Assembly: GCA_052389915.1 (NCBI GenBank)
Contig: JBQTHL010000010.1
Span: 1 to 64,000, forward strand
DNA length: 64,000 bases
Source: Panacagrimonas sp052389915
Lineage (GTDB): Bacteria > Pseudomonadota > Gammaproteobacteria > Nevskiales > Nevskiaceae
Direction of reading: 5' to 3'
Positions 53,230 through 62,472 of the stretch are shown in pieces; positions within the stretch are counted from its first letter, which is position 1; each line of letters starts with the position of its first letter. Under the pieces are notes generated by a model. The model did no database searches. It was not told the origin of the DNA and saw only the letters and a program-made list of their open reading frames with translations. The translations under genes were made by a program, and so were the position numbers.

Positions 53230-54984
53230 TCAGGACCGTGTTGGGATCCTGATTCTCTCGCCCGCACGCAGACTACTCGAACTGCCCATCTCGTTGGCGC
53301 TGCGCAGTTCCGAAATCGAAACCTTGTAGAGCTTGGCGATCGAGGACAGCGTCTGCCCCGAACGGACCTTGTGCGTGCGATACCGCTTCTTCGCGACTTT
53401 CTTCGGCGCGACCGCGTCAGCGGATTTCTGCTCGTCTACGGTCAGGCCGGGCTTGGACTCTCCCACGGCAACCAGTATCGGACCCGGACGAGGTTCGACT
53501 CTGGGCGGTACTTTGAGTACCCGCCCGATCTTCAGCCGGGTCTTTGCGCTCAGGCCATTGGTAGACATGACCGCGCTCTGCTTCACCCCGTACTGCTTGG
53601 CGATACGCGACACGGTGTCGCCGCGCCTGACCTTGTGCAGCAGGAAATAAACGCGCTGGCTGTCGAAGCGCTCGTGAGAGCCGAGCGAGGCGTAACCCAC
53701 CTCGAAATTCCGTGCTGCGCCGGCCGGCACCCGGATGAGATGACCGGGCGGCACGTAGAGCTTGCCCTCGATCACGTCCGGTCGATACGCGGGATTGAGC
53801 TTGCGGAACAACTCGTCATCCGCATTGCACAGCCGGCGCAAGGTCTCGTAGGGAACGTAGTGACTGGTTTCCACCACGTCGAAATCCATCGGCGACTGGC
53901 GCGCGATTTCGCCGAAATGTTCGCGCCAGTTGCGCTCCACATCGGACGCCGCAAGAAACTCCGCATAGAAGTTGCGCGAGGCGAATCCGAAGCTCTTGGC
54001 CTTGTAGCCCCGAACCAGGTCGGGCAAACCGGTGCCGCCGGTCAGGGCCAGACCGCGGGCGACGCCGCCGCGGCCATGGTTGTAGGCGGTCAGCGCCAAC
54101 GGCCAGCTTTGCAGCACGGCGTAGTCGTCACGCAGATGACGCGCCGCGGCGTCGGTGCTGGTCCAGGGATCGCGCCGATCGTCCACCACCTCGTTGAGTC
54201 GCATGTAGATGCGCGCGGACGCCGGGATGAACTGCCACAAGCCGGCCGCGCCGACCTTAGAGTAAGCCTCGACATTGAAACTCGACTCCACCAGCGGCAG
54301 ACGCGTCAGCCGCAGCGGCAGTTCGTAGGACTTGAACACGCCCTCCATCGCCGGCAAGTACTTGCCGGAGATTTCCAGCGCCAACTGGGTGCGTTCCTTG
54401 AGGCCGCGCTGAGCACGCACGGTGTCGCCGGCTTTCCTGAAACGCTGGTCGTCGTCGATACGCGCGAACAACTGGTGAATCCTGCGCTGTTCTGAATTGA
54501 ACGATTCCGGCGAATGACGCGATGCATGAATCTGCGACAGCAGGACCTCGTAACGCTTCTTGGCCTTGGTCTCCTCGACGTTGCGCAGCTTGCGCAAGAC
54601 GCTGTCGTCCAGCCGCAGCGCGTCGTCGCGGAAATCCAGTACCTCGAACACCAGGTTCGGATAATCCGCCGAGTGAATCGCACTCTGGTTCTCGGAGTAC
54701 TCCGAGAACACCTTGGTCCAGAACGCGACGTTGGGTTTGAGGATGTCGTAACGCGGGAACTGGGCATCGTCCGCCACGCCGGACGAAGGCGCTATCACGA
54801 CCGGCTTCGCGGGCGGCGCCGTCGGCACCGTCGTCGGCATCTGGACCTGCGGCGCGAGAGGTCCGACCAGGGCCGGCGCAGCAATGCCGACAGGCGGCTT
54901 CGCGGGCTCTTGCGCGCCGACGGCGTTCACGCCCAGAAGCACAGCTGCCCCTACAATGCCGCACGCTGTCCGCAGAAACCTCAT
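53230..54984 (-). CDS. mltD: Membrane-bound lytic murein transglycosylase D type, with two LysM domains
   Basis: 584 residues from the ATG at 54984, which has GAGGTGG before it and begins the signal peptide (TACGIVGAAVLLGVNAVGAQ). The SLT domain (about 200-350) has the catalytic Glu in LPLVESSFN, then AAGLWQFIPASAR and ALTAYNHGRGG. Two LysM domains follow (HKVRRGDTVSRIAKQYGV and HKVRSGQTLSSIAKLYKV). It cleaves peptidoglycan with 1,6-anhydro products. No lipobox is evident. In E. coli mltD is beside gloB; here they are 44 kb apart. Confidence 0.92.
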   Translation of the reverse strand: MRFLRTACGIVGAAVLLGVNAVGAQEPAKPPVGIAAPALVGPLAPQVQMPTTVPTAPPAKPVVIAPSSGVADDAQFPRYDILKPNVAFWTKVFSEYSENQSAIHSADYPNLVFEVLDFRDDALRLDDSVLRKLRNVEETKAKKRYEVLLSQIHASRHSPESFNSEQRRIHQLFARIDDDQRFRKAGDTVRAQRGLKERTQLALEISGKYLPAMEGVFKSYELPLRLTRLPLVESSFNVEAYSKVGAAGLWQFIPASARIYMRLNEVVDDRRDPWTSTDAAARHLRDDYAVLQSWPLALTAYNHGRGGVARGLALTGGTGLPDLVRGYKAKSFGFASRNFYAEFLAASDVERNWREHFGEIARQSPMDFDVVETSHYVPYETLRRLCNADDELFRKLNPAYRPDVIEGKLYVPPGHLIRVPAGAARNFEVGYASLGSHERFDSQRVYFLLHKVRRGDTVSRIAKQYGVKQSAVMSTNGLSAKTRLKIGRVLKVPPRVEPRPGPILVAVGESKPGLTVDEQKSADAVAPKKVAKKRYRTHKVRSGQTLSSIAKLYKVSISELRSANEMGSSSSLRAGERIRIPTRS

Positions 54985-55143
54985 CGACCACCTCAAGCTG
55001 TTGATGCTTCGCATATAGCGAACGATGCTAACGCTCCGACCTCAGTTCATCAACGGAAATTTCCCCGGTCCGACACCGGGTATCTACGGGCCGATGCCAG
55101 GTGCGCACGCAAACTCGTCAATCTGCTTTTCGTAATGCCCGCC

Positions 55144-56088
55144 ATGCCCTTCCCCGCCATCGATCCGTATCACACCCATCGCCTGCGCGTCAGCGAGCTG
55201 CACGAGTTGTACGTGGAAGAGAGCGGCAATCCGCAGGGGCGTCCGGCGATTTTCCTGCATGGCGGTCCTGGTGGAGGCGCCGAGCCCTGGCATCGCCAGT
55301 TCTTCAATCCGCAGCGCTATCGCACGGTGCTGTTCGATCAGCGTGGATGCGGGCGTTCCACGCCTCACTCCGAGCTGCGCGAAAATTCCACCTGGTATCT
55401 GGTGGCGGACATGGAGCGCATCCGCGAGGCGCTCGGTATCGAGCGCTGGCTGGTGTTCGGCGGGTCCTGGGGATCGACCCTGGCCCTGGCCTATGCAGAA
55501 ACCCATCCGGAAAGAGTCAGCGCGCTGGTGCTGCGCGGCATTTTTCTGCTGCGCAAGCGCGAGATCGACTGGTTCTACCAGGAAGGGGCGAGCTGGATTT
55601 ATCCGGACGCGTGGGAGCATTTCCTGGAACCGATTCCAGAAGCCGAACGCGGCGACATGGTCGCGGCCTATCACCGCCGACTCACCAGCACGGACCCGCT
55701 GGTGCGCAGGCAGGCCGCGCGCGCCTGGAGCATCTGGGAAGGCTCCACCAGCAAGCTGATGCAGAACCTGGACATGATCACTCGCTTCGGCGAAGGGCAT
55801 TTCGCCGAAGCCTTTGCACGCATCGAGTGCCACTACTTCGTCAACAAGGGTTTTTTCATGAGCGACAACTGGCTGCTCGAAAACGTCGATCGCATCCGGC
55901 ACATCCCGGCGCTGATCGTGCAGGGCCGCTACGACGTGGTCTGCCCGATGCGCTCGGCCTGGGACCTTCATTGCGCCTGGCCAGAAGCCGAGTTTCGCGT
56001 GGCCGCCGATGCCGGCCATGCGGCCAGCGAACCGGGAATTCTCAATCAGTTGCTGGATGCGACAGAGCGGTTTTCCAGCTTGACCTGA
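55144..56088 (+). CDS. pip: Proline iminopeptidase
   Basis: 314 residues, an S33 alpha/beta hydrolase removing N-terminal proline. HGGPGGG is the oxyanion loop, GGSWGSTLALAYA holds the Ser, QGRYDVVCP the Asp and ADAGHAASEPG the His. An ATG three codons earlier (55135) is equally possible. Single gene between divergent mltD and the convergent TPR/barrel gene. Confidence 0.95.
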   Translation: MPFPAIDPYHTHRLRVSELHELYVEESGNPQGRPAIFLHGGPGGGAEPWHRQFFNPQRYRTVLFDQRGCGRSTPHSELRENSTWYLVADMERIREALGIERWLVFGGSWGSTLALAYAETHPERVSALVLRGIFLLRKREIDWFYQEGASWIYPDAWEHFLEPIPEAERGDMVAAYHRRLTSTDPLVRRQAARAWSIWEGSTSKLMQNLDMITRFGEGHFAEAFARIECHYFVNKGFFMSDNWLLENVDRIRHIPALIVQGRYDVVCPMRSAWDLHCAWPEAEFRVAADAGHAASEPGILNQLLDATERFSSLT

Positions 56089-56106
56089 AACCGTGGTGCA
56101 CCTCTT

Positions 56107-57403
56107 TCAGCGGGCCCAGTCCAGCCCCAGCAGTACGGCATGCCGCTCGTAGTCGTAGCGCTCCAGACGCGACTGGTTGTCGGTGTAGCGATAGTCGAGC
56201 CGCAGGCCCCAACCCTTGCCGAGTTTGAGCAAGCCAAGGACTCCGAACTGCGCCATATCGTCTACGCGTCGCTGCTCGACGATTTCAAACCCGCTACGGA
56301 ACCGACTCGCATCGCGATAACGGCTGTGGCGATACCGCGCGCTCCAGTCCAGCGACAAGGCCGGCGTCAGGCGATGACTCAGGCGCGCGCCGATTCCGTG
56401 CCGGGTTGGCGACTGGCTGAAGAATTCGTCTTCGCGCTCCAGGTCGCGACGGTCGTTCAATTCGGTTTCGCAATTGAGCCGAACGCGGTAACCAGGCAGT
56501 GCCAGGGAATACGCCAGTTCGGCGCGCTGGCTCTGGCCATCCGCGTACTCGTAATCGTCGCCGCCCTCGATGAAACTTGGCCGGTAGCGCAGGCTCAGAT
56601 TCGACACGCCCGCCGACCAGCCAGCGTCGAGGTTCAGTCCGACCGCATTCTGGAAACGTTCGCTGCCCAGCCACACGGCCTCGGTTTCCACAGCCGCACC
56701 GAACTGCCAGGCTGACACCAGCCAGCTTTTGCGCAGGCTCAACTGCGCGCTGTGCTGATCCAGTTCGTGGTCCGGCAGGTAGTTGCGCAGGTAGCCATTG
56801 CCGCGCAACTCGGCACCGAGGAATCCGTCAGCCAGATAGCGCGCAGCGGCAGACAATTCGACGAACTCGGCGTCGGCATCGACCTGGGCCAGCCGCACGG
56901 TCTCGGACGACTGCGTGCGATTACTGTCGAACCCGGAACCCGCAGTCGCCGATGCCGACCATCGGCGCGAGCCCGGAGTCGCCGCGAGTCTTTGCAGCGC
57001 CATGTCCGCAAGCTGGCGCAGTTCGGCCGAATCGGTCATGGCCTGCGTCGCGCGCAGATGTGCTGCCGCCTGCTCGGCCTGCCCGCTCTGCGCAGCCACC
57101 AGGCCGAGGTGGTACTCGGCGACGGCCGCAAAGCCGGGGCTGCTGCGCAAGGTCTCGAACGCGCTGCGCGCCGACGCGTAATCGCCGAGCTTGTAGTGAC
57201 TGAGCGCGAGATTGAAGCGCAACTCCTCGCCATCCAGACCGGCCGCTTCCGCCTGAAGAAAGCGCTCGCGCGCGACGCGGTATTCGCCGGCGCGGTAGGC
57301 CGCTACGCCGGCTTCGAACGGCGAGGCTGCGTTGGTTTCTACCGCATCGGCTCGCGCCGCCCACAGGAGCGCTGCCGCGCACAGGACGAACAGGCGCGGC
57401 CAT
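56107..57403 (-). CDS. Exported TPR/outer-membrane beta-barrel protein with a disrupted start
   Basis: The main frame reads a TPR region (AFETLRSSPGFAAVAEYHLG, SALSHYKLGDYAS-type repeats) followed by about 280 residues of alternating beta-strands ending in HAVLLGLDWAR, an outer-membrane barrel. Reading the same frame back past 57222 gives a convincing signal peptide (LFVLCAAALLWAARADA) but no ATG, GTG or TTG before it. The only ATG, at 57401-57403 with CGGAG upstream, is one base out of frame with it. A TTG at 57222 would drop the signal. Coordinates run to the ATG and assume a one-base frameshift or sequence error near it. Last gene of the ECF-propeller cluster. Confidence 0.6.
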
Positions 57404-57534
57404 AAACTCCGACGGTAACGACTGGCGCGGTGGTACAGGCAGTGTTCCTTGCGAGGGCGGCGATCCTCGCTATGTTGCCAGTGGCGCGAGCCCAGGCTTC
57501 AGGCGGTGAACGACGATACCGCTGGAACCCTATC

Positions 57535-57843
57535 TCAGGGTGATTCGTCCTGCGCCGGTGGGGTCGTTTCCGGTCCCAGGGAGTCCGTCGCTCCGAGGGC
57601 GCTCGGCGCACTCTCGCCATGAATCAGCGAGTCGGCGATGGAGTCCTCGTATCCCGTCATGCCGCCCGTTTCGGCACCTGGCGCAAGCGGACGCGGCAGG
57701 GCAATGCGTGCGGTCGGTCCATTGGGCACCTGGCCGGCGCCGATCACATCCATCTCCAGACCGTCGAACGGGCTCTTGGCCGAGGCCTGCGCGGCAAACA
57801 TCAGAGCCGCCGCGCCGAGTAGATAAATCGATCTCCTAGACAC
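57535..57843 (-). CDS. Small exported protein of the ECF-propeller cluster
   Basis: 102 residues with a signal peptide (SIYLLGAAALMFAAQASA) and a Pro/Ala/Gly-rich acidic mature chain with no cysteines and no recognised domain. Its start overlaps the end of the anti-sigma-like gene by eight bases, so it belongs to the same transcript. Confidence 0.72.
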   Translation of the reverse strand: MSRRSIYLLGAAALMFAAQASAKSPFDGLEMDVIGAGQVPNGPTARIALPRPLAPGAETGGMTGYEDSIADSLIHGESAPSALGATDSLGPETTPPAQDESP

Positions 57844-58489
57844 GCGACACCTCCTTGCGCAGACGCTCGCCGGACGGCGGCGTCGCCTGCACCTGCACCG
57901 TAAACTGCCGCCGCTCGCCGCCCAGATTCAGGGTCGCGGTGAGCACGCCGCCGCTGCCGCGCACCAGCACCGGCAGTTCCAGCAGATTGGGACCGTATGC
58001 CAGGTCGGTCTGCCAGCTCAGTTGCCGCTGACCGGGATAGCCGGCCAGCTCGACACCCTCAGGCAAGGCCAGATCGATGCTGACGCCGGTGAGCGCCGTG
58101 GCGCTGCGAAACAGCAGGCGCACCGGCTGCACCTGAAAGGGCTGATCGATGGCGACATTCGCGATCTGTGTCTCCACCGGTTCGTAAGCGAACCACAGGC
58201 CGAGCGCCAGCACCCAGGACGCGGCCATCGCCCAGACCAGCGCGCGCCGCTGAGCGTGGTGCGCTCGTTGCGTACGCGGCTGAGCGCGATGCGCGTCGGC
58301 CAGCACGCGCTCGGCGAAGCCCGCGCGCGGCACCGGGATGGGCAGGGTGCGCAGTTGCCGATGCAGCAAGGACTCGAACTCCAGGCGCGCGCGGCAGCGC
58401 GGACAGTCGGCGGCGTGGGCGAACATGCGCCCCTGCCGCTCGGTGTCCGGCTCGTCGTCCAGCAGTTCGCGGAAGTCTTCGCAGTTCAT
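57836..58489 (-). CDS. Anti-sigma-factor-like membrane protein with zinc-finger N-terminus
   Basis: 217 residues from the ATG at 58489 (MNCEDFRELLDDEP). Residues 30-45 hold HAADCPRCRARLEFE, the H-x3-C-x2-C motif of zinc-binding anti-sigma factors. One transmembrane helix at about 92-110 (VWAMAASWVLALGLWFAY) is followed by a periplasmic beta-rich domain (VSIDLALPEGVELAGYPGQR). The likely role is to hold the ECF sigma encoded two genes upstream until an envelope signal arrives. The placement, with a propeller gene between sigma and anti-sigma, is unusual. Confidence 0.82.
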   Translation of the reverse strand: MNCEDFRELLDDEPDTERQGRMFAHAADCPRCRARLEFESLLHRQLRTLPIPVPRAGFAERVLADAHRAQPRTQRAHHAQRRALVWAMAASWVLALGLWFAYEPVETQIANVAIDQPFQVQPVRLLFRSATALTGVSIDLALPEGVELAGYPGQRQLSWQTDLAYGPNLLELPVLVRGSGGVLTATLNLGGERRQFTVQVQATPPSGERLRKEVSRV

Positions 58490-58505
58490 CGCTTGCTCTG
58501 AGGCT

Positions 58506-60704
58506 TCATCCCTTTTCAGGTTCGATCTCAGGGTCGCCATCGCCCTGGTCGATACCGTCGTCGATGAGAAAGCAGCAAGGCGGATCGTAAGGCAGCTTGT
58601 GACTTCCCAGATTGAGGCTGGGCTGCTGCGCCGAGTTGGCCAGCACGCCGACCGCGGAAATCGTGTACAGGAAAATGTCCTCGCCGTTCTGCATGTAGAC
58701 CGCACGACGCGGCTCGGCGAGGTTGTAGGCGGGTGCGCAGAAGTCGTCGGTAGCGGGTGGTTGATCGATCGGGGTGAGCGCGAGGTCGAATGTGGGAGAT
58801 GGGGGGCAGAAATCGCGATCGGCCAGGAACTGCTCGTGGTCGATGCGCCCGATTTCGCTCAGCGGCGTCGCCGTGCCCGGCGCTACGCGCACCACGAGGA
58901 ATCCGGTGAACGCGGTCGCCGGGTCCTCGCTGTAAGCACTCAAAGGCAGGGTGAGGGTGCCGGGCGAGGCTTCGGTCTCGGAGTCCGCGAAATAGCTGAA
59001 GGCGTGCGGATCGTGTTCCGCCGTGCTGTAGCTGTACCCGTCGCTGCCGGCCGGCAGGGAAAGTGCCGCGACCTGGCTCACGTCGGAAAGATCGCTCACG
59101 TCGAACAACTGCACCGCCACCGCGCCGCTGAGGCCCTCGTCGGTGCCGTCGCGGCCGACCGTGAGCAGGTAGTCCTCGCCGATCGGCGCGAGATAACTGG
59201 AGAAGCCAGGAATCTTCAGCTCGCTCGCCACTTGCGGATCGCGCGGATCGCTCAGGTCCAGCGCGAACAGCGGATCGATCTGGCGGAAGGTGACGATGAA
59301 CCCGCGATCCCCCAGCAGGCGCACACCCTGGATGCGCTCGCCCGCCGCCAGACCCTCGATGCTGCCGACGATGGGCATCTCGCCGCTGGCCTGCGCGTCG
59401 AAAATGCTCAGCCCGTTGATCGTATCGGTGCTGACGGTGCCGACCACCGATCCGGTGCTGGCCACCCGCAAAAAGCCCTCGTGCTCGGAAAACGCGTACG
59501 AGCCGTAGACGCTTCCCGGCACCTTGCCCAGCGCACGGTACGCGGCCGGTCCGGTGTCGGACAGGGCTAGGCGATAGATCACGGTCTCTTCGATCTGGCC
59601 GGGCCCAAAGAACCAGCCCGCACTCGGCTGCGCCAGATACAGATTGGCGGCCGAGGCGTATACCAGCCAAGCGTTGTTGATGATGCCGCTGGTGGCGCGC
59701 GCACCACCGTCGACGTTGAAGCTGTCGATCAGCGCCACACCCAGTCCCGTGGTTACGTCCGGGTGCGAAATATCGCCGCAGTCCAGCACGGTTTCGGTGC
59801 GCGGCTGGCCCGTCAACTGGCGGAAGCTGCGCGGCAGCAGCGCGGCGCTTCCTGAGGCCTCCAACCGCAGACCGATTTCCGCGCGCACTTCGGATTTGAT
59901 GCGCTCCACGTCGGCTTCCAGCCCGCGATCACGCGCGGCGAAATAGGCGTCGCGCAGCGCCTGCAATTCCGCGTCAGTGCCGCCGTAGAGCCACTCGGGA
60001 CGCGGCACGTCGAAACGGCTGACCCGGTGTACGCGCTGACCGATGCGACGCGACTCCAGCGCATAACCATCCACGCCGAGGCGTTCGGTTTCAACCGGGG
60101 CGGCGGGATTGGAGATGTCGATCAGCACGCTGACGGCGTAGTTGCGCACGCCGTCGAAGCTGGAGCCGAGCACCACCACGCGCTGACGCGCCTCGTCCAG
60201 AAGCAGGTCCGAGGCGAAGAAGCTGGAATCACTTTCGGCCAGGTCCAGACTCAGCAGTTCGCGGCTCGCGAGTTGCTCGGGCGGGAAGGCTTCCAGAATG
60301 GTCAGCGTGGTGCCGGAGAGTATGTAGAGACGGCCGGCGCTATCGGTCTTGACGATGTCGGCCTCGTCCACCCCCGCTTCCTGCGTGTTGGTGCCGGACA
60401 CACGCCCAGGGCCGCTGCTGTCGGTCTGCCCTTCGCCGGGACCGGCCGTCTGGACCGGCGGCCCCAGGAAGATCGGATAGGCGGCGAAGCCCAGACAGGC
60501 GAACTGCTGCAAATACTCTTCGGTGAATCCGTCGGCGGCGTAATCAACGAAATCCTCGCAACCGGATTCGAAACTCTTCAGCGCCAGCAGCGAACTGGGT
60601 GTGCCGCGCGCCGACACGACGATCGATCCGCCGCCACCCCCACTGCTGCAAGCGGAAAGCGCCAGAGCTGCGAGTGCAAAAACCGGCAGACGTGAAATGT
60701 CCAT
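58506..60704 (-). CDS. Lipoprotein with beta-propeller domain
   Basis: 732 residues from the ATG at 60704 (GAGGAG upstream). Lipobox LSAC (Cys19), then a Ser/Gly stretch. The body matches the secreted beta-propeller family (Beta_propel): TNTQEAGVDEADIVKTDSAG, GRLYILSGTTLTILEAFP, then repeated blades such as GLSIFDAQASGEMPIVGSIE and LFALDLSDPRDPQVASELKI. It should sit on the periplasmic or outer surface and bind a partner or ligand. It starts 23 bases after the sigma gene stop. Confidence 0.88.
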   Translation of the reverse strand: MDISRLPVFALAALALSACSSGGGGGSIVVSARGTPSSLLALKSFESGCEDFVDYAADGFTEEYLQQFACLGFAAYPIFLGPPVQTAGPGEGQTDSSGPGRVSGTNTQEAGVDEADIVKTDSAGRLYILSGTTLTILEAFPPEQLASRELLSLDLAESDSSFFASDLLLDEARQRVVVLGSSFDGVRNYAVSVLIDISNPAAPVETERLGVDGYALESRRIGQRVHRVSRFDVPRPEWLYGGTDAELQALRDAYFAARDRGLEADVERIKSEVRAEIGLRLEASGSAALLPRSFRQLTGQPRTETVLDCGDISHPDVTTGLGVALIDSFNVDGGARATSGIINNAWLVYASAANLYLAQPSAGWFFGPGQIEETVIYRLALSDTGPAAYRALGKVPGSVYGSYAFSEHEGFLRVASTGSVVGTVSTDTINGLSIFDAQASGEMPIVGSIEGLAAGERIQGVRLLGDRGFIVTFRQIDPLFALDLSDPRDPQVASELKIPGFSSYLAPIGEDYLLTVGRDGTDEGLSGAVAVQLFDVSDLSDVSQVAALSLPAGSDGYSYSTAEHDPHAFSYFADSETEASPGTLTLPLSAYSEDPATAFTGFLVVRVAPGTATPLSEIGRIDHEQFLADRDFCPPSPTFDLALTPIDQPPATDDFCAPAYNLAEPRRAVYMQNGEDIFLYTISAVGVLANSAQQPSLNLGSHKLPYDPPCCFLIDDGIDQGDGDPEIEPEKG

Positions 60705-60726
60705 GCGTACTCCTCTCGAATGTCTG

Positions 60727-61299
60727 TCAGTTGACACGCTCGGACAGGGCAGAAGGTTCCATCAACAACCGTCGCATGCGCGCGCGGGCGCGGTGCAGGC
60801 GCGACTTGAGCGTGCCCAGCGGCAGGTCGTGCGCCACCGCCAACTCGTCCAGGCTGTAGCCCTCGATGTCGTGCCAGGCGATGACCGCCCGCTGCTCCGG
60901 CGGCAATTGCTGCCAGGCGGCGCTCAGGCGCCGCTGCGAGAGCAGACGCTCCGCAGACTGTTCGGGCGATTCGGCGGCTTCGTCGACGAGCTGGTCGAGA
61001 ATCTCCGAGTCGCCGGTCGCAATGCCAATACCGGAGACTTCGCGAGCACGGCGACGCGCGTCGTCGACATAGAGGTTGTACAGCGAGCGCGCCAGCCAAG
61101 GCCCGAGAATTTCGACTTCGAGGAGCCGGCGTTCCTGAGGAATCAGCTTGATGAGCAGGCTCTGGACCAGGTCTTCGGCATCGTCACGCGAACCGGTGAA
61201 GCGGAAGGCCAGGCGGTAAAGGCGTTCCAGATGAGGACGCACCAGCTCGTCGAACCCGTTGCGGCCCGGCTTGACGCGCAGTTTGGCGAACAGATTCAT
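60727..61299 (-). CDS. ECF-type RNA polymerase sigma factor
   Basis: 190 residues. Region 2 is LYRLAFRFTGSRDDAEDLVQ with the core-binding helix, and region 4 is QLPPEQRAVIAWHDIEGYSL, DELAVAHDLPLGTLKSRLHR. It directs transcription of a small regulon, probably including its own operon. A possible ECF promoter lies 49 bases upstream. It leads the cluster of propeller, anti-sigma-like, small exported and barrel proteins. Confidence 0.93.
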   Translation of the reverse strand: MNLFAKLRVKPGRNGFDELVRPHLERLYRLAFRFTGSRDDAEDLVQSLLIKLIPQERRLLEVEILGPWLARSLYNLYVDDARRRAREVSGIGIATGDSEILDQLVDEAAESPEQSAERLLSQRRLSAAWQQLPPEQRAVIAWHDIEGYSLDELAVAHDLPLGTLKSRLHRARARMRRLLMEPSALSERVN

Positions 61300-61347
61300 C
61301 CCTAGTCGAAACTGCCGTGTTCATTGGTGGGCACCCGATTCACCATT

Positions 61348-61375
61348 GACACGCTGCGCACCGGGAAAAGGTTCC
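61348..61375 (-). promoter_or_regulatory. Candidate ECF autoregulatory promoter
   Basis: On the minus strand GGAACC (61375-61370), 16 bases, CGTGTC (61353-61348), then the sigma ATG about 49 bases on. GGAAC plus CGT at this spacing is the general ECF pattern. The -35 falls inside an inverted repeat CCGGGAA/TTCCCGG (61361-61378), so part of the signal may be a terminator of the upstream gene. Confidence 0.4.
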
Positions 61376-61388
61376 CGGCCGGTTCGCG

Positions 61389-61712
61389 TCAGAACAAGCG
61401 GCTCCAGAATCCGCCCTTCTCTTCGGATTCTTCCTGCTCGCCCTTTTCCATGACTTCGATTTTCTGCATGTCGTCGTAGACCACCCGCGCCTTGTCGCCG
61501 TAGAGCGCCTTGTTGGTGATCTTGGTGACGGTGAACTTGTGCACGATGTCGTTCTTGGTAGTGATGCGAACGTTATCGCCTTTGTTGACGCCGGCGATGA
61601 TCGACTCGGTGTTGCTGGTATCGATGACCTGCTTGCGCGCGCAACCCATGGTTGCGGCGAGTCCGACGACGAGGGCAATGCTGACGACAAGGCGGGTGAG
61701 GGACACGGACAT
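61389..61712 (-). CDS. Small lipoprotein of unknown function
   Basis: 107 residues with lipobox TMGC (Cys24). The mature part has a small beta domain (GDNVRITTKNDIVHKFTVTK, ALYGDKARVVYDDMQKIEVM) and an acidic/Lys tail ending in FWSRLF. No family recognised; the beta domain reads like a small SH3-like or KOW-like barrel. It lies 89 bases upstream of the ECF sigma gene on the same strand. Confidence 0.72.
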   Translation of the reverse strand: MSVSLTRLVVSIALVVGLAATMGCARKQVIDTSNTESIIAGVNKGDNVRITTKNDIVHKFTVTKITNKALYGDKARVVYDDMQKIEVMEKGEQEESEEKGGFWSRLF

Positions 61713-61820
61713 CGATCAATCTCCGAAGCTAAGTCAATACGGCGACGATACCACGATGCCCTCGCCCTCCAGATTCGCGCGCGCCATCGGTGGCAGTGGC
61801 CGCCCGATCTGCGGCGCCGT

Positions 61821-62453
61821 TCAAGCCGGCTCCAGCCAGCGCAGCAGGTGCGGATGCAAGACCTCGTAAGGCTGATAGCCGATGGTCAGCTTCTGCAGCC
61901 GGGGGCCGCTGCGCAGCAACACGGAAGGGTAGCCTTCGATGCCACAGCGGCGGACGAAGTAAAGATCTTCGGCCAGGGCTTCGCGAGCTGCCGGAGCGTA
62001 TAGCTGTTCCAGAAAGTCTGCGCGTGCAACTCCGTAGGTCTGTGCGTAATCCGCCAGCACTTCCGGATCCTTTAAGTCACGACGCCCCACGTAGAACGCC
62101 TGCTGAAGACTCCGCAGGTAATCCAGACCGCATTGAGGCCGCAGGCGGATCATCCAGGACAGGGCCTGGCAAGACGGCCCGGTGTTGTAGACGTAGCTCG
62201 TCTCCAGCGGCTGGCTGAAATCGAACGGCTGGCCCGTGCGCTTGGCCACTTCCTGCCAGTGATGCGTGATTTCGCCGACTTCGTGCGCCGACAGCGGCAT
62301 CTGCGTGTCGGTGCGCAGCCCGCCGGGCAGCACGCGCAGATCGGCCTTGTCGCGGATCAGCTCGGCCACTTGCGTGATGACTGGAGAAAAACCCCAGCAC
62401 CAGGAACACATCGGATCCGCGATGTAGATCAGTTCCTTTTCCACAGGCGTCAT
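61821..62453 (-). CDS. DsbA-family thioredoxin-like protein
   Basis: 210 residues without signal peptide. The active-site motif is CSWC in YIADPMCSWCWGFSP, and the cis-proline region is EGYPSVLL. It belongs to the cytoplasmic DsbA-like/FrnE-type oxidoreductases rather than to exported DsbA. Partner unknown. It follows lapB by 20 bases on the same strand. Confidence 0.88.
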   Translation of the reverse strand: MTPVEKELIYIADPMCSWCWGFSPVITQVAELIRDKADLRVLPGGLRTDTQMPLSAHEVGEITHHWQEVAKRTGQPFDFSQPLETSYVYNTGPSCQALSWMIRLRPQCGLDYLRSLQQAFYVGRRDLKDPEVLADYAQTYGVARADFLEQLYAPAAREALAEDLYFVRRCGIEGYPSVLLRSGPRLQKLTIGYQPYEVLHPHLLRWLEPA

Positions 62454-62472
62454 TCCTCCATCCGAACAAGTG

